NCBI RefSeq assembly: GCF_000170795.1 | Contig: NZ_ABCM01000003.1 | Location: 1 to 64,000 of the forward strand | Length of the DNA stretch: 64,000 nt | Direction of reading: 5' to 3' | Source of the DNA: Pedobacter sp. BAL39 | Lineage (GTDB): Bacteria; Bacteroidota; Bacteroidia; Sphingobacteriales; Sphingobacteriaceae | Part shown: positions 25,009 to 33,680 of the stretch, piece by piece | Layout: each line of letters starts with the position of its first letter | Numbering within the stretch: position 1 is the stretch's first letter | Notes under the pieces: generated by a model | What the model was told of the DNA's origin: nothing | Database searches by the model: none | Seen by the model: the letters and a program-made list of their open reading frames with translations, nothing else | Program-made: the position numbers and the translations under genes

Positions 25009-25215
25009 TTATATAACAGTTATTTTCTGGCCCATAAAATCAATTACATCACCCACACGTACCTTCAGGCGTTTGCGGTAATCTACCTTTCCATTGTATT
25101 TTACAAGACCGTCTTCAACAACCGTCTGTGCTTCACCACCACTTTGTACGAGGGCAGTCGCTTTTAGCAACTGGATCAGGGGAATAAATTCGCCTTCTAG
25201 TTTGAATTCTATCAT
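25009..25215 (-). CDS. S4-domain RNA-binding protein (YbcJ/YaaA-like)
   Basis: A 68-aa protein made only of an S4 RNA-binding domain: IPLIQLLKATALVQSGGEAQ, then GLVKYNGKVDYRKRLKVRVGD. It resembles the small YbcJ/RlbA group. The function is not established; RNA or ribosome binding is expected from the domain. It is the first gene of a two-gene operon and its stop codon is followed at once by the aroB ATG. A -7 box TAAATTTG on the minus strand ends about 9 nt before the start, so the leader is very short. Confidence 0.85.
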   Translation of the reverse strand: MIEFKLEGEFIPLIQLLKATALVQSGGEAQTVVEDGLVKYNGKVDYRKRLKVRVGDVIDFMGQKITVI

Positions 25216-25274
25216 TATGTGGCAAATTTACAATTATTTACAAAGTGTTTTACCACCGGATGCTGTGGAATTTA

Positions 25275-25282
25275 TACTTTTG
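25275..25282 (+). promoter_or_regulatory. -7 box of the proline dehydrogenase gene
   Basis: TACTTTTG fits TAnnTTTG and lies 29 nt before the ATG at 25312. No TTG at the ideal distance was found. Confidence 0.45.
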
Positions 25283-25311
25283 CACACAATTTGTTTAATA
25301 CCTTAACATAA

Positions 25312-26496
25312 ATGGAAACATCCCCCAAAAAACCGCTCAATTTTGACAACACGGAAATCGCTTTTAGAAACCAGTCAGATGCAGACCTTAACGCCGGATA
25401 CTGGCTTTTTAAGGTTATCAGTAGCAATTTTTTAACGCGTGTGGGCCCACCAATTACCAACTTTTTTCTAAACATCGGACTGCCCATCAAAGGCATCATC
25501 AAGGCGACTATCTTTAAACACTTTTGCGGGGGGGAAACGATTGCAGAGTGTGAAAAGAGAATTCAACAGCTGGCTGCAGGAAGGGTAGGTACTATACTGG
25601 ACTATTCTGTGGAAGGAGAAGAAAAAGAAACTGTATTTGACTTCACCTGCGAAGAGATCATCAGGACCATTGAAAGGGCTGATGGAGATCCGCGTATCCC
25701 GATCACGGTATTTAAGGTCACCGGTATTGCCCGTTTTGCTTTATTGGAGAAGCTGGATGCGCAACAAACCCTGAACGATGCAGAACAGGCGGAGTTTGAT
25801 CGTGTTAAAGTACGCTGTGAGAAGATCTGTCGTAATGCATTCGAACGAAAGGTACCCATAATGATTGATGCGGAAGATTCCTGGATTCAGGATACGATCG
25901 ATCAGCTGGCAATGGATATGATGCGTAAGTTCAATAAGAATGGCATTATTGTGTACAATACGTACCAGATGTACCGACATGATAAACTCGCTTCTATTAA
26001 GGCAGACCACGAGATTGCAAAGGCTGAAGGTTTTATCCTGGGGGTAAAAATGGTTAGGGGCGCTTATATGGAGAAGGAAAGAGAAAGGGCTGCAGCGATG
26101 GGATACCCCTCACCGATACAACCAGATAAAGCAGCTTCTGATAAAGACTATGATGAATCATTGAGATATAGCATGGTCAATATCAATGAGATTGCTATTG
26201 TTTGCGGTACACATAATGAGACCAGTTGCAGGCTACTTACCGAGTTGATTGATCAGTATAATGTTGAGTATAACCATCCGCATGTTTACTTTGCCCAGCT
26301 GCTGGGTATGAGTGATAACCTTAGCTTCAACCTTTCTGATGCCGGTTATAATGTGACAAAATATGTCCCTTACGGCCCTATAAAGGCAGTTATGCCTTAC
26401 CTGTTCCGGAGGGCGCAAGAAAATACTTCCATCGCAGGACAAACCAGCAGAGAGCTTGGATTGATTATCAAGGAAAAGAAAAGAAGAAACGCGTAG
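25312..26496 (+). CDS. proline dehydrogenase
   Basis: FAD-linked enzyme that oxidises proline to pyrroline-5-carboxylate and feeds electrons to quinone. The 394-aa protein is monofunctional, without the P5C dehydrogenase half found in PutA. Signatures are YQMYRHDKLASIKAD, GVKMVRGAYMEKER, NPHVYFAQLLGMSDNLSF-like text near residue 325, and the substrate-binding YLFRRAQENTSI near the C-terminus. It is divergent from the S4-aroB pair and convergent with catalase, and it ends at the second copy of the long conserved hairpin. Confidence 0.93.
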   Translation: METSPKKPLNFDNTEIAFRNQSDADLNAGYWLFKVISSNFLTRVGPPITNFFLNIGLPIKGIIKATIFKHFCGGETIAECEKRIQQLAAGRVGTILDYSVEGEEKETVFDFTCEEIIRTIERADGDPRIPITVFKVTGIARFALLEKLDAQQTLNDAEQAEFDRVKVRCEKICRNAFERKVPIMIDAEDSWIQDTIDQLAMDMMRKFNKNGIIVYNTYQMYRHDKLASIKADHEIAKAEGFILGVKMVRGAYMEKERERAAAMGYPSPIQPDKAASDKDYDESLRYSMVNINEIAIVCGTHNETSCRLLTELIDQYNVEYNHPHVYFAQLLGMSDNLSFNLSDAGYNVTKYVPYGPIKAVMPYLFRRAQENTSIAGQTSRELGLIIKEKKRRNA

Positions 26497-26515
26497 TAGC
26501 TCGGAATATATCTGC

Positions 26516-26592
26516 AAAAAAACCGGTAGGCGCTTCGGACTCATGATCTTTTAAAAAAGATTTTACATGTCCTTACCGAACACCGGTTTTTT
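26516..26592. terminator. long bidirectional terminator-like hairpin with conserved inner core (copy 2)
   Basis: The outer stem AAAAAAACCGGT / ACCGGTTTTTTT carries T-runs on both strands and separates proline dehydrogenase (+) from catalase (-). Inside, read on the minus strand, are GACATGTAAAATCT (26558-26571), a short A/T loop, AAGATC, and ATGAGTCCGA (26535-26544). This is the same core, in the same order, as in the hairpin at 18863-18946, while the outer stems are unrelated. The conservation of the interior, including unpaired bases, goes beyond what termination needs. Confidence 0.8.
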
Positions 26593-26673
26593 TAGAATTA
26601 TCCAGTAGCGATGTGACTGATCGAGGGAGGATTCTTAGGTTATTTGAAAACGATCTCCATTATGATTGGTGTA

Positions 26674-28185
26674 TTAATGCGTTTGTGCTTGCATTGCCTG
26701 TGCAGCATCAATACCCAGTCCGCTGGCTATTGCCATTCCCAGTCCGATATCAGTTCTGAACCAGTGGCACAACTGGAGGTTGATGATCTGATCTTTTTTA
26801 GGGCCGCTTATGCCACTCATCGCACCAACGATGTTATTTACCAGATTGTTCCGGTCTGCATCGCTCATCACCTTGCGGTAGAGTTCTCCAGGTTGCGTAT
26901 AGTGATCATTGTCGCCTTCCCCATGATTCCTGTCGTACCAATCCGCAGTACTACTTAAGCCAAGTTCCTGTGCCGGTTCTTTATAACTTTCGTCGGGAAA
27001 GACATCCCCAAAGCTGTTTGGAAAATAATTCGGACCATCATTGCCGTTATCGTCGAACCTCATGGCGCCATCGCGGTGGTAGTTATTGGTCATGAAAGGG
27101 CAGGCATTGACGGGCAATTGCTGATAGTTGACGCCCAGGCGGTGACGTGCAGCATCGGGATAAGATAAAATCCTGCCCTGCAACATCCTATCGGGCGAAA
27201 AGCCGATGCCATCTACTTGGTTGGTTGGCGCAAATGCAGACTGCTCCACGTGGGCAAAGTAGTTTCTTGGGATTTCGTTCAATTCAATCTCGCCAGCATC
27301 GATTAATGGGAATTCTGTATGTGGCCATACCTTGGTTAGATCAAATGGATTCCAGCGGAATGTATTTGCTTCCTCCTCTGTCATCACCTGAATTTTAACT
27401 GACCATTTCGGGAACTCCCTATTGTCTATGGCTTCTACCAGATCTCTTTGAGCATGATCCATGTCCTGTGTGCGCATAGCATCAGCCTCAGGTCCGGTAA
27501 AGTTCTGGATGCCCTGCTGCGTTTTGAAATGGAACTTTACCCATACTCTTTCGTTGTTGGCGTTGATCATGGAGAAAGTGTGGCTGCCAAATCCGTCCAT
27601 ATGACGGTAGGAGTAGGGTGTTCCACGGTCACTCATCAGAATCATCACCTGATGGAGGCTCTCCGGATTCAGTGACCAGAAATCCCACATCATGGTTGGG
27701 CTTTTTAAGTTGGTTCTTGGATCGCGCTTTTGAGTATGGATGAAGTCGCTGAACTTTTTCGGATCTTTAATAAAGAACACTGGCGTGTTGTTGCCAACGA
27801 TGTCCCAGTTGCCATCTTCCGTGTATAGCCTAAGCGCAAATCCGCGAGGGTCTCTCTCTGAATCTGCACTTCCTTTTTCCCCGCCAACGGTAGAGAATCG
27901 CAGAAAAATCCGGCATTCTTTACCGATCTCGCTGAATATTTTTGCTTTCGTGTATTTTGTGATGTCGTGGGTCACTTTGAAAGTGCCATAAGCGCCAGTA
28001 CCTTTAGCATGAACCACACGTTCTGGAATGCGCTCACGGTTAAAATGGGCCATTTTCTCATGCAGCACAAAGTCCTGTAACAGCAATGGTCCCCTAGAGC
28101 CTACTGATTGTGTATTCTCATGTTCTGCATATGGCCTTCCTGAAGCCGTGGTTAATTTGCGCTTGTTTATCCCGTTATTTTCCAT
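26674..28185 (-). CDS. katA: heme catalase (clade 3 type)
   Basis: Monofunctional catalase that disproportionates hydrogen peroxide. I start it at 28185 (MENNGINKRKLTTASG), giving 503 aa, because an upstream ATG at 28221 adds residues not typical of the family. The distal histidine segment is RIPERVVHAKGTGAYG, the distal asparagine segment NNTPVFFIKDP, and the proximal heme-ligand segment RILSYPDAARHRLG. There is no signal peptide, so it is cytoplasmic. A -7 box TAAGTTTG lies about 20 nt upstream. The gene ends before a hairpin shared with proline dehydrogenase. Confidence 0.95.
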   Translation of the reverse strand: MENNGINKRKLTTASGRPYAEHENTQSVGSRGPLLLQDFVLHEKMAHFNRERIPERVVHAKGTGAYGTFKVTHDITKYTKAKIFSEIGKECRIFLRFSTVGGEKGSADSERDPRGFALRLYTEDGNWDIVGNNTPVFFIKDPKKFSDFIHTQKRDPRTNLKSPTMMWDFWSLNPESLHQVMILMSDRGTPYSYRHMDGFGSHTFSMINANNERVWVKFHFKTQQGIQNFTGPEADAMRTQDMDHAQRDLVEAIDNREFPKWSVKIQVMTEEEANTFRWNPFDLTKVWPHTEFPLIDAGEIELNEIPRNYFAHVEQSAFAPTNQVDGIGFSPDRMLQGRILSYPDAARHRLGVNYQQLPVNACPFMTNNYHRDGAMRFDDNGNDGPNYFPNSFGDVFPDESYKEPAQELGLSSTADWYDRNHGEGDNDHYTQPGELYRKVMSDADRNNLVNNIVGAMSGISGPKKDQIINLQLCHWFRTDIGLGMAIASGLGIDAAQAMQAQTH

Positions 28186-28206
28186 GTCATTTGATTTATT
28201 GTGCAG

Positions 28207-28214
28207 CAAACTTA
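28207..28214 (-). promoter_or_regulatory. -7 box of the catalase gene
   Basis: TAAGTTTG on the minus strand matches TAnnTTTG and lies 21 nt before the chosen catalase start. No TTG at 19 nt upstream. Confidence 0.4.
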
Positions 28215-28336
28215 GGAACAATAAGAGCAGGTTAGAAACATCAAATATCTATATTGATATAGGGAAACTCTATGGTGTTTTTCGATGTGGCGTGTGAGGA
28301 CGGTGCTGAATTAACCGACAGGTAAGCAGTCTAGCG

Positions 28337-28918
28337 TTAATTAATCGAAACAGGCTTATTTTTTGTGTAATGACTTTCGCATGTCGTCCTATATTGTTCG
28401 GGTATCTGGTCACCAAATCTATCCAGATATACCGGAGCCATCTTGAAAGGCTGCGATATGGTAGCCATTTTAATCAGTTTCTGTTTTTTCAGATCGAAAT
28501 AGTTCCAGTTACCGATATAACGACCAGTCAACAAATTGACACTGGATTCCCCACTACCATCCAGTTGTGCATTCCCATCATTGTATCTGGTCATTCCGAT
28601 CAATTGCATCTTTGCCTCAATGGGATTAAACCGGAAATGACAACTATAGCCATCGCGCATTTGATCATTGTGGAACTCAAAACCATTTTTAGTCGCATCA
28701 ATCGATGATGATGAACTCAAGTTTTTGATTTCCAAACTATGTAACTTCTTATAATCCTGTCGGGACAACCTGACCAGCAACTTAGCATGTTTGCGGTCGA
28801 GTGAGACCGTATCGTTCAGAGCATCGCCATCGAGGTCTTTAACTAAAATATCATGGCTAAAGGCCATTTTAAAAGATAGCATCAGGCAAATCAATATTGT
28901 TAACTTCGTTAAATTCAT
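28337..28918 (-). CDS. secreted protein of unknown function
   Basis: A 193-aa protein with a signal peptide (MNLTKLTILICLMLSFKMAFS). The start of the mature part, ILVKDLDGDALNDTVSLDRKH, resembles an FG-GAP/VCBS-type calcium-binding repeat (DxDGDxxxD), found in many envelope proteins. No enzyme motif is visible. It stands alone, with gaps on both sides. A periplasmic or surface location is inferred; no function is proposed. Confidence 0.7.
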   Translation of the reverse strand: MNLTKLTILICLMLSFKMAFSHDILVKDLDGDALNDTVSLDRKHAKLLVRLSRQDYKKLHSLEIKNLSSSSSIDATKNGFEFHNDQMRDGYSCHFRFNPIEAKMQLIGMTRYNDGNAQLDGSGESSVNLLTGRYIGNWNYFDLKKQKLIKMATISQPFKMAPVYLDRFGDQIPEQYRTTCESHYTKNKPVSIN

Positions 28919-29158
28919 TTTAGTACAAACGCTTAATAATTTTTGAAATCATTTACCTGGAGATTCAATGTCCTTCTGTAACCTCGCGGAGGCATTTGCA
29001 GATACCTGAACTTTGTATCTTTATTGTTTCTGCCCCGCATTGATGTATTACAAATAAGAATATCCTTATTAAAAGACTCTTTAACTAGTGTGCTACAATT
29101 TTAAAGCCGAAAAATCGATCCCAAAATTGTAGCGGCTAATTAAAATTTCCAAACAAAA

Positions 29159-29187
29159 AAGCCGTTCTTCTTAGCGAAAAACGGCTT
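29159..29187 (-). terminator. intrinsic terminator after tRNA-Met
   Basis: Stem AAGCCGTT / AACGGCTT with a loop of about 13 nt, followed on the minus strand by a T-run. It lies 10 nt beyond the tRNA 3' end. Confidence 0.8.
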
Positions 29188-29197
29188 CCGTTGTTTG

Positions 29198-29271
29198 TGG
29201 GCCCAGCTGGGCTCGAACCAGCGACCAAAAGATTATGAGTCTTCTACTCTAACCAACTGAGCTATAGGCCC
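29198..29271 (-). tRNA. tRNA-Met (anticodon CAT)
   Basis: A 74-nt cloverleaf on the minus strand. The acceptor stem is GGGCCTA / TGGGCCC (one U-G), the D-loop contains AGCTCAGTTGGTTAGAG, the anticodon loop is CTCATAA and the T-arm contains GGTTCGAGCC. The CCA end is not encoded. The acceptor begins with a paired G1-C72, so this is not an initiator tRNA; it is elongator Met, or less likely the Ile2 tRNA whose CAT is modified to lysidine. Confidence 0.93.
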
Positions 29272-29336
29272 TGAAAATCTTGTTGATTTTGCGAGTGCAA
29301 TGTTACATATTTACAACGAATTTTAAAAACAGTTTC

Positions 29337-29972
29337 ATGCAAAAAATTAAAAACATCATCTTCGACTACGGCAACGTGATCTTCGAAATCAACTTTAGTA
29401 TAGCTCAAAATGCTCTTTTACAACTTGGTATAGCCAATATCGAAGAGTTTTTTGCACACAAAAGCCACCATGATCTTTTTAATAATTTTGAAACCGCCAG
29501 CATTAGTCCTGCCGAATTCCGTGCCGGCATCCGTGAAGCCGCGAAAAATAATACCCTCACCGATGAAGAAATAGATAAAGCCTGGAATAGTCTGCTTATC
29601 GGTGTGCCGCCAAAAATCCACGATGTATTGCTGCGCGTAAGAGAAAAATACCGGACTTTCCTGTTGAGCAACAACAATGAAATCCATTACAATTACATCG
29701 TTGATTATCTGCAAAGGGAATACGATATGCCAGACAACTCCAGCCTTTTTGAAAAGACCTACTATTCTCAACAGATGTTTCTTCGTAAACCTCATGTAGA
29801 AATTTTTGAACAGGTATTAAGAGAAAATCAGCTGGATCCCCAGGAGACTTTATTCATTGACGACAGTCCACAGCACCTTGTTGGCGCGAAACAAGCAGGT
29901 ATGCATACTCTGCTGATGACTGCTCATCCGAGAGACCTGCAACAATTCCTGATAAATCATGATATTTTATAA
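29337..29972 (+). CDS. HAD-family hydrolase (phosphoglycolate/YihX-like phosphatase)
   Basis: Haloacid dehalogenase-type phosphatase of 211 aa. I start it at 29337 (MQKIKNIIFDYGNVIF), since the longer frame from 29280 begins next to the tRNA and lacks family similarity. Motif I is FDYGNVI, motif II LLSNNN, motif III includes the lysine of RKPHVEIF, and motif IV is FIDDSPQH. Sugar or nucleotide monophosphates are the likely substrates. It is divergent from the tRNA gene and followed by a DUF962 gene 53 nt downstream. Confidence 0.88.
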   Translation: MQKIKNIIFDYGNVIFEINFSIAQNALLQLGIANIEEFFAHKSHHDLFNNFETASISPAEFRAGIREAAKNNTLTDEEIDKAWNSLLIGVPPKIHDVLLRVREKYRTFLLSNNNEIHYNYIVDYLQREYDMPDNSSLFEKTYYSQQMFLRKPHVEIFEQVLRENQLDPQETLFIDDSPQHLVGAKQAGMHTLLMTAHPRDLQQFLINHDIL

Positions 29973-30025
29973 GGTCACAATGTTTTACAAAATACCTTAG
30001 ATTTGCATTTTCAAAAAGCAATGTC

Positions 30026-30343
30026 ATGGCCGATCCAAGATTTAAATCAGTAAAAGAGTTCTATCCTTTCTATCTCAGCGAACATCAAAATACCACCAAC
30101 AGGCTATTACATTTTATAGGAACAGGACTCGTGGTGTTGTCTGTATTCACCGGAATCCTGTTCCATGAATGGCGTTTCATCATTGCGACCCCCGTTCTCG
30201 CTTATGGCTTTGCCTGGATTGGCCACCATTTCTTTGAGCAAAACAAGTCTTCTGTTTTTAAATTCCCTATCTTCAACATTGTCAGTGATTTCATGCTGTT
30301 CTGGGATCTCTTGTCAGGCAACCGCCCATTCCGGGACACATAG
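30026..30343 (+). CDS. DUF962/Mpo1-like membrane protein
   Basis: Small protein of 105 aa with two or three predicted membrane segments (LLHFIGTGLVVLSVFTGILF, IIATPVLAYGFAWIGHHFF). The pattern YPFYLSEHQNTTNRLLHFIGT and the later WIGHHFFEQN, with conserved histidines, match the DUF962 family. The yeast member Mpo1 is a dioxygenase in fatty acid alpha-oxidation; that activity is only a suggestion for the bacterial protein. It ends 7 nt from the convergent siderophore-interacting protein gene. Confidence 0.85.
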   Translation: MADPRFKSVKEFYPFYLSEHQNTTNRLLHFIGTGLVVLSVFTGILFHEWRFIIATPVLAYGFAWIGHHFFEQNKSSVFKFPIFNIVSDFMLFWDLLSGNRPFRDT

Positions 30344-30350
30344 CTTTCAG

Positions 30351-31088
30351 CTATAAACCTTTTTTACCTTCAAGCCAATAGCCATGTAAATATGTCTTTT
30401 GCGCTCCTTTGCCTTTAGCCACTTTCCGGAATGACTGAGCAGACTTTGCGTTACCAGTTAAAACGAAGTTGGCCTTTTGGAAATCTGCGGTTTGAAACAG
30501 AGGAAGTTCAGCTATCCATTCTTCATTTCTAAATGATCCATTCTTTGAAAATGTCGTATAATTTTCCAGGCCCAGTAATTCTGGTGCATTTTTATTTTGA
30601 TCGTCCAATTCAAAATAAAAATGAAAGTCCTGGTTGTTTTGCTTCAACACAGGAAGAAATGAACAGGCCAGTGCTAATGAAGTTTCATCTCCAAATACGA
30701 TAAATCGATTTGCAGAACGATCATAATAATTGCGCTCTGTTCTGGGTTTATTCATTTTAATTTTGTCACCAGGTTTCAATTCCTGCATGAACTGACTGCC
30801 TGATCCTGCGCCGTGTACATGGACAATAAATTCCAGGAAGCCATTTTCTCTGTCCGCTTTAGCCACAGTGTAGCGCCTGGCTTCGGTATCGCTTACCCGA
30901 AAGTCAATGTAACAACCTACTGGAAAACTAAGGTCTTTGAAGTCACCATTTAAATGGATCTTCTTCACTGTTTGCGATATAAATTCCACATTGGTAATTA
31001 CCACATAGGGTAATTTGGATATGAACAGGTCTACTGCATCGAATAACCATTTAGGGGCGCTTGGCATAATCTTTAAATTTGATGCCAA
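30351..31088 (-). CDS. siderophore-interacting protein (FAD-binding ferric reductase family)
   Basis: Cytoplasmic flavin reductase family protein of 245 aa that reduces ferric siderophores to release iron. The FAD-binding part holds RRYTVAKADRENGFLEFIVHVHG and GPGS-like GAGSGSQFMQELKPGDKI; the NAD(P)H part contains FVLTGNAKSAQSFRKVAK and an aromatic C-terminus typical of the group. It is encoded just downstream of an AraC regulator on the same strand (52-nt gap), and may be its target. Confidence 0.87.
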   Translation of the reverse strand: MASNLKIMPSAPKWLFDAVDLFISKLPYVVITNVEFISQTVKKIHLNGDFKDLSFPVGCYIDFRVSDTEARRYTVAKADRENGFLEFIVHVHGAGSGSQFMQELKPGDKIKMNKPRTERNYYDRSANRFIVFGDETSLALACSFLPVLKQNNQDFHFYFELDDQNKNAPELLGLENYTTFSKNGSFRNEEWIAELPLFQTADFQKANFVLTGNAKSAQSFRKVAKGKGAQKTYLHGYWLEGKKGL

Positions 31089-31140
31089 AGGACGTAATAG
31101 CTAATTTCAAAGGAAAGGACGTAAAGATGTGGATATTGGA

Positions 31141-32001
31141 CTAACCGCGGTTTTTTTCTCTGAAGGTCAGAGCCGTCACTCCGTTTGCTTTTTTAAATAA
31201 CCTTGAAAAGTAAGCATAATCATCATAACCCAATTCAAAAGCAATCTCTTTGATCGATTTGTTGGAGTGGTAGAGCAAACGTTTGGCTTCCAGGATAACG
31301 CGCAGCTGGATATGTTGAGATACTGACAATCCAGTTGCGTTTTTTACGCATTCATTTAAATAGGCAATGGAAATATTTAATTCGTCTGCGTAATCTGCGG
31401 GACGTTTTTTAGTCAGGAAATGAACTCCCAGCGCTACTTTAAAGGCCCTTGTAATGAGTTCGAACCGGGAAAATTTATCTGCAGGTGCTGAGATGTCCAG
31501 GTATTCGGAAACGATCAATCCAATTAATGTATTGCAGCCGTCTTTCAATACGGAATCATAGAGTCTGTCTTTTTTTCTTTCAAACAGGCTGATGCATAAT
31601 AGCATTGCCTCTCGCAGACGGGCAAAGTTAGGTTCATCTAACTGGATCGCTTTTGCAGGATTAATTTGTTCCAGGATGGCTAGGTATACGGGGTTTATAG
31701 CCTCAGTTCCTATTGCCAGAATGTACCCGACTACATCTTCTCCAACTTTAAATAGCCGGTGCACCTGACTTGGATGAATATACAATAGCGAGCAGGGATC
31801 TCCTTGATAGGCTTCAAAATCAATTTCCATTTCAATTTTACCTCGCTCATGTAATGCAAAAAAATGAGCATCATGCCGATGCGCATGTTCTGTTTCGGCT
31901 TCAAGATATTGTGCGATATCGGGTGGAATCTGTCCAACGACAATGCCATTTTCAAACGCATCAGCGATTTGCTTGACTGGAATTGAGTTTGCCTTCTTCA
32001 T
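31141..32001 (-). CDS. AraC-family transcriptional regulator
   Basis: Protein of 286 aa with an N-terminal cupin-like sensing domain (HAHRHDAHFFALHERGKIEMEI, then LLYIHPSQVHRLFK) and a C-terminal double helix-turn-helix (SIKEIAFELGYDDYAYFSRLFKKANGVTALTFRE). It lies between a siderophore-interacting protein gene downstream and a divergent MFS efflux gene, so either or both may be controlled. The effector cannot be inferred from the sequence. Confidence 0.9.
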   Translation of the reverse strand: MKKANSIPVKQIADAFENGIVVGQIPPDIAQYLEAETEHAHRHDAHFFALHERGKIEMEIDFEAYQGDPCSLLYIHPSQVHRLFKVGEDVVGYILAIGTEAINPVYLAILEQINPAKAIQLDEPNFARLREAMLLCISLFERKKDRLYDSVLKDGCNTLIGLIVSEYLDISAPADKFSRFELITRAFKVALGVHFLTKKRPADYADELNISIAYLNECVKNATGLSVSQHIQLRVILEAKRLLYHSNKSIKEIAFELGYDDYAYFSRLFKKANGVTALTFREKNRG

Positions 32002-32191
32002 GATTAGGAGTTTTTGCCAGTTTGTAAAGTTAGCATTTATTCAGGTCTATCGTGGAATCCTGAGACCTGCGTGTCCAGTCGTTTGCTAAGCACAATGAAT
32101 AGGTTCGTAATTGTTTACGAAAACTTGTCAATTGAAAAATGGATAGCCGGAATTTTGTGCCGAGATTTGCTGCCTTAAAAAAGCTTCCCTA

Positions 32192-33589
32192 ATGATTCCG
32201 AATACGACAAGTACAACGAGTTCCTCTGCACCGGCTTATGGCTGGACAATTTTAGTGACCAGTCTTGCCTTTGTTGTGGCTCAGCTTGATGTCTCTATCG
32301 TTAATATCGCTCTGCCTCAAATTGCTGATTCATACCATGCGAACATCAGCATTCTACAGTGGATTATTGATGCCTACACGCTTGCTTTTGCTGTGTTGAT
32401 GTTATCTGCGGGAAGTCTAAGTGATCTGTTTGGAGCCAAACGTCTCTTTCAGATTGGGATGCTGATTTTCGGTATTTCATCTGTAGCTTGTGGTCTGGCG
32501 ATGAGTTCATCCTTCTTGATTGCTGCAAGGGCATGCCAGGGCGTTGGAGCCGCGACAATGATTCCCAGTTCCCTGGCGATTCTTAACCACACATTTGCTG
32601 ATAGACCTATTAAAAGAGCTAAAGCAATTGGTTTATGGACTGCAGCTGGTAGTGCCGCTATTGCAGCGGGACCTATTGTTGGAGGGGTACTTATTAAGCT
32701 AAGCGACTGGAGATTCATTTTTTTTATCAACGCCCCTATCTGTCTTGCGGGTATCTTGCTGACTTTTCGTCTTAAAGAACAGCCAAAGCCAACAGTTGTC
32801 AAAAAGTTTGACCTGGCTGGCCAAATCACCTGGATGCTGTCGGTGACATTACTTGTTGCAGCAGTAATCGAAGGAGCACAGTTGGGCTTTGCCCATCCGT
32901 TGATTTATGGGAGCATACTGCTCGGTGGGGTTTTCTTTGCCGTTTTTATGATGGTCGAAAGCAAGGTCAAAACTCCAATGTTGCCGTTGAGTCTTTTCAA
33001 TTCCATTTCTTTCAATGTGTTGCTATTGTTAGGAGCTGTACTCAATGGGTTTTATTATGGTACAGTTTTTATTTTAAGTCTTTATTTGCAGGACATTTTA
33101 AAATATCCGCCGCTCACAGCTGGTCTTGCTTTTATCCCATTAACAGCCGGGTTTGTGATTTCCAATTTGGCAAGCGGAAACATCATCAACCGGTATGGCA
33201 TCCGCACACCGATCTTGATTGGTTTGACGCTGTTTGCCCTTGGTTTTTCAGGTCTGTTGGTTGCTGGGATGCACACTTCATTCTTGCAGCTGTCGGCGCC
33301 GTTTCTGCTGATTTCTTTGGGGATGGGACTAGCGGTTCCGGCTATGACCACCGGAATTCTTTCCAGCGTCGACAAAATGCTTTCAGGTACTGGTTCAGCT
33401 ACTTTGAATACAGTAAGACAGGTTGCCGGCGCTGTTGGAGTGGCTATTTTCGGTACGCTTGCTGCAAATGGTGGCGAGGCGGTTTTGCAAACTATAAAAA
33501 TAAGCGTCATTGCCGCGATTTTGTGTACAATACTTATTATTTTGCTCAGTCGGAAATACATTGAAAAAACTCCTGGAAATCAGGACTAA
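32192..33589 (+). CDS. MFS drug efflux transporter, DHA2 (EmrB/QacA) type
   Basis: Proton-driven exporter of 465 aa with about 14 predicted membrane segments. The first helix has the DHA2 pattern VVAQLDVSIVNIALPQIA, motif A is GSLSDLFGAKRLFQIGM, and motif C-like glycine-rich text WTAAGSAAIAAGPIVGGVL follows. Such pumps export hydrophobic compounds. It is transcribed divergently from an AraC regulator across a 190-nt gap, a common arrangement for an inducible pump. Confidence 0.92.
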   Translation: MIPNTTSTTSSSAPAYGWTILVTSLAFVVAQLDVSIVNIALPQIADSYHANISILQWIIDAYTLAFAVLMLSAGSLSDLFGAKRLFQIGMLIFGISSVACGLAMSSSFLIAARACQGVGAATMIPSSLAILNHTFADRPIKRAKAIGLWTAAGSAAIAAGPIVGGVLIKLSDWRFIFFINAPICLAGILLTFRLKEQPKPTVVKKFDLAGQITWMLSVTLLVAAVIEGAQLGFAHPLIYGSILLGGVFFAVFMMVESKVKTPMLPLSLFNSISFNVLLLLGAVLNGFYYGTVFILSLYLQDILKYPPLTAGLAFIPLTAGFVISNLASGNIINRYGIRTPILIGLTLFALGFSGLLVAGMHTSFLQLSAPFLLISLGMGLAVPAMTTGILSSVDKMLSGTGSATLNTVRQVAGAVGVAIFGTLAANGGEAVLQTIKISVIAAILCTILIILLSRKYIEKTPGNQD

Positions 33590-33680
33590 CGTTTTTTCAA
33601 AATGAGACAATACAATTTATATTTTCTTGACCTTAGACCAATTGCATCCCTGTTACCCGTGCATCAATTCATTGATCGTC

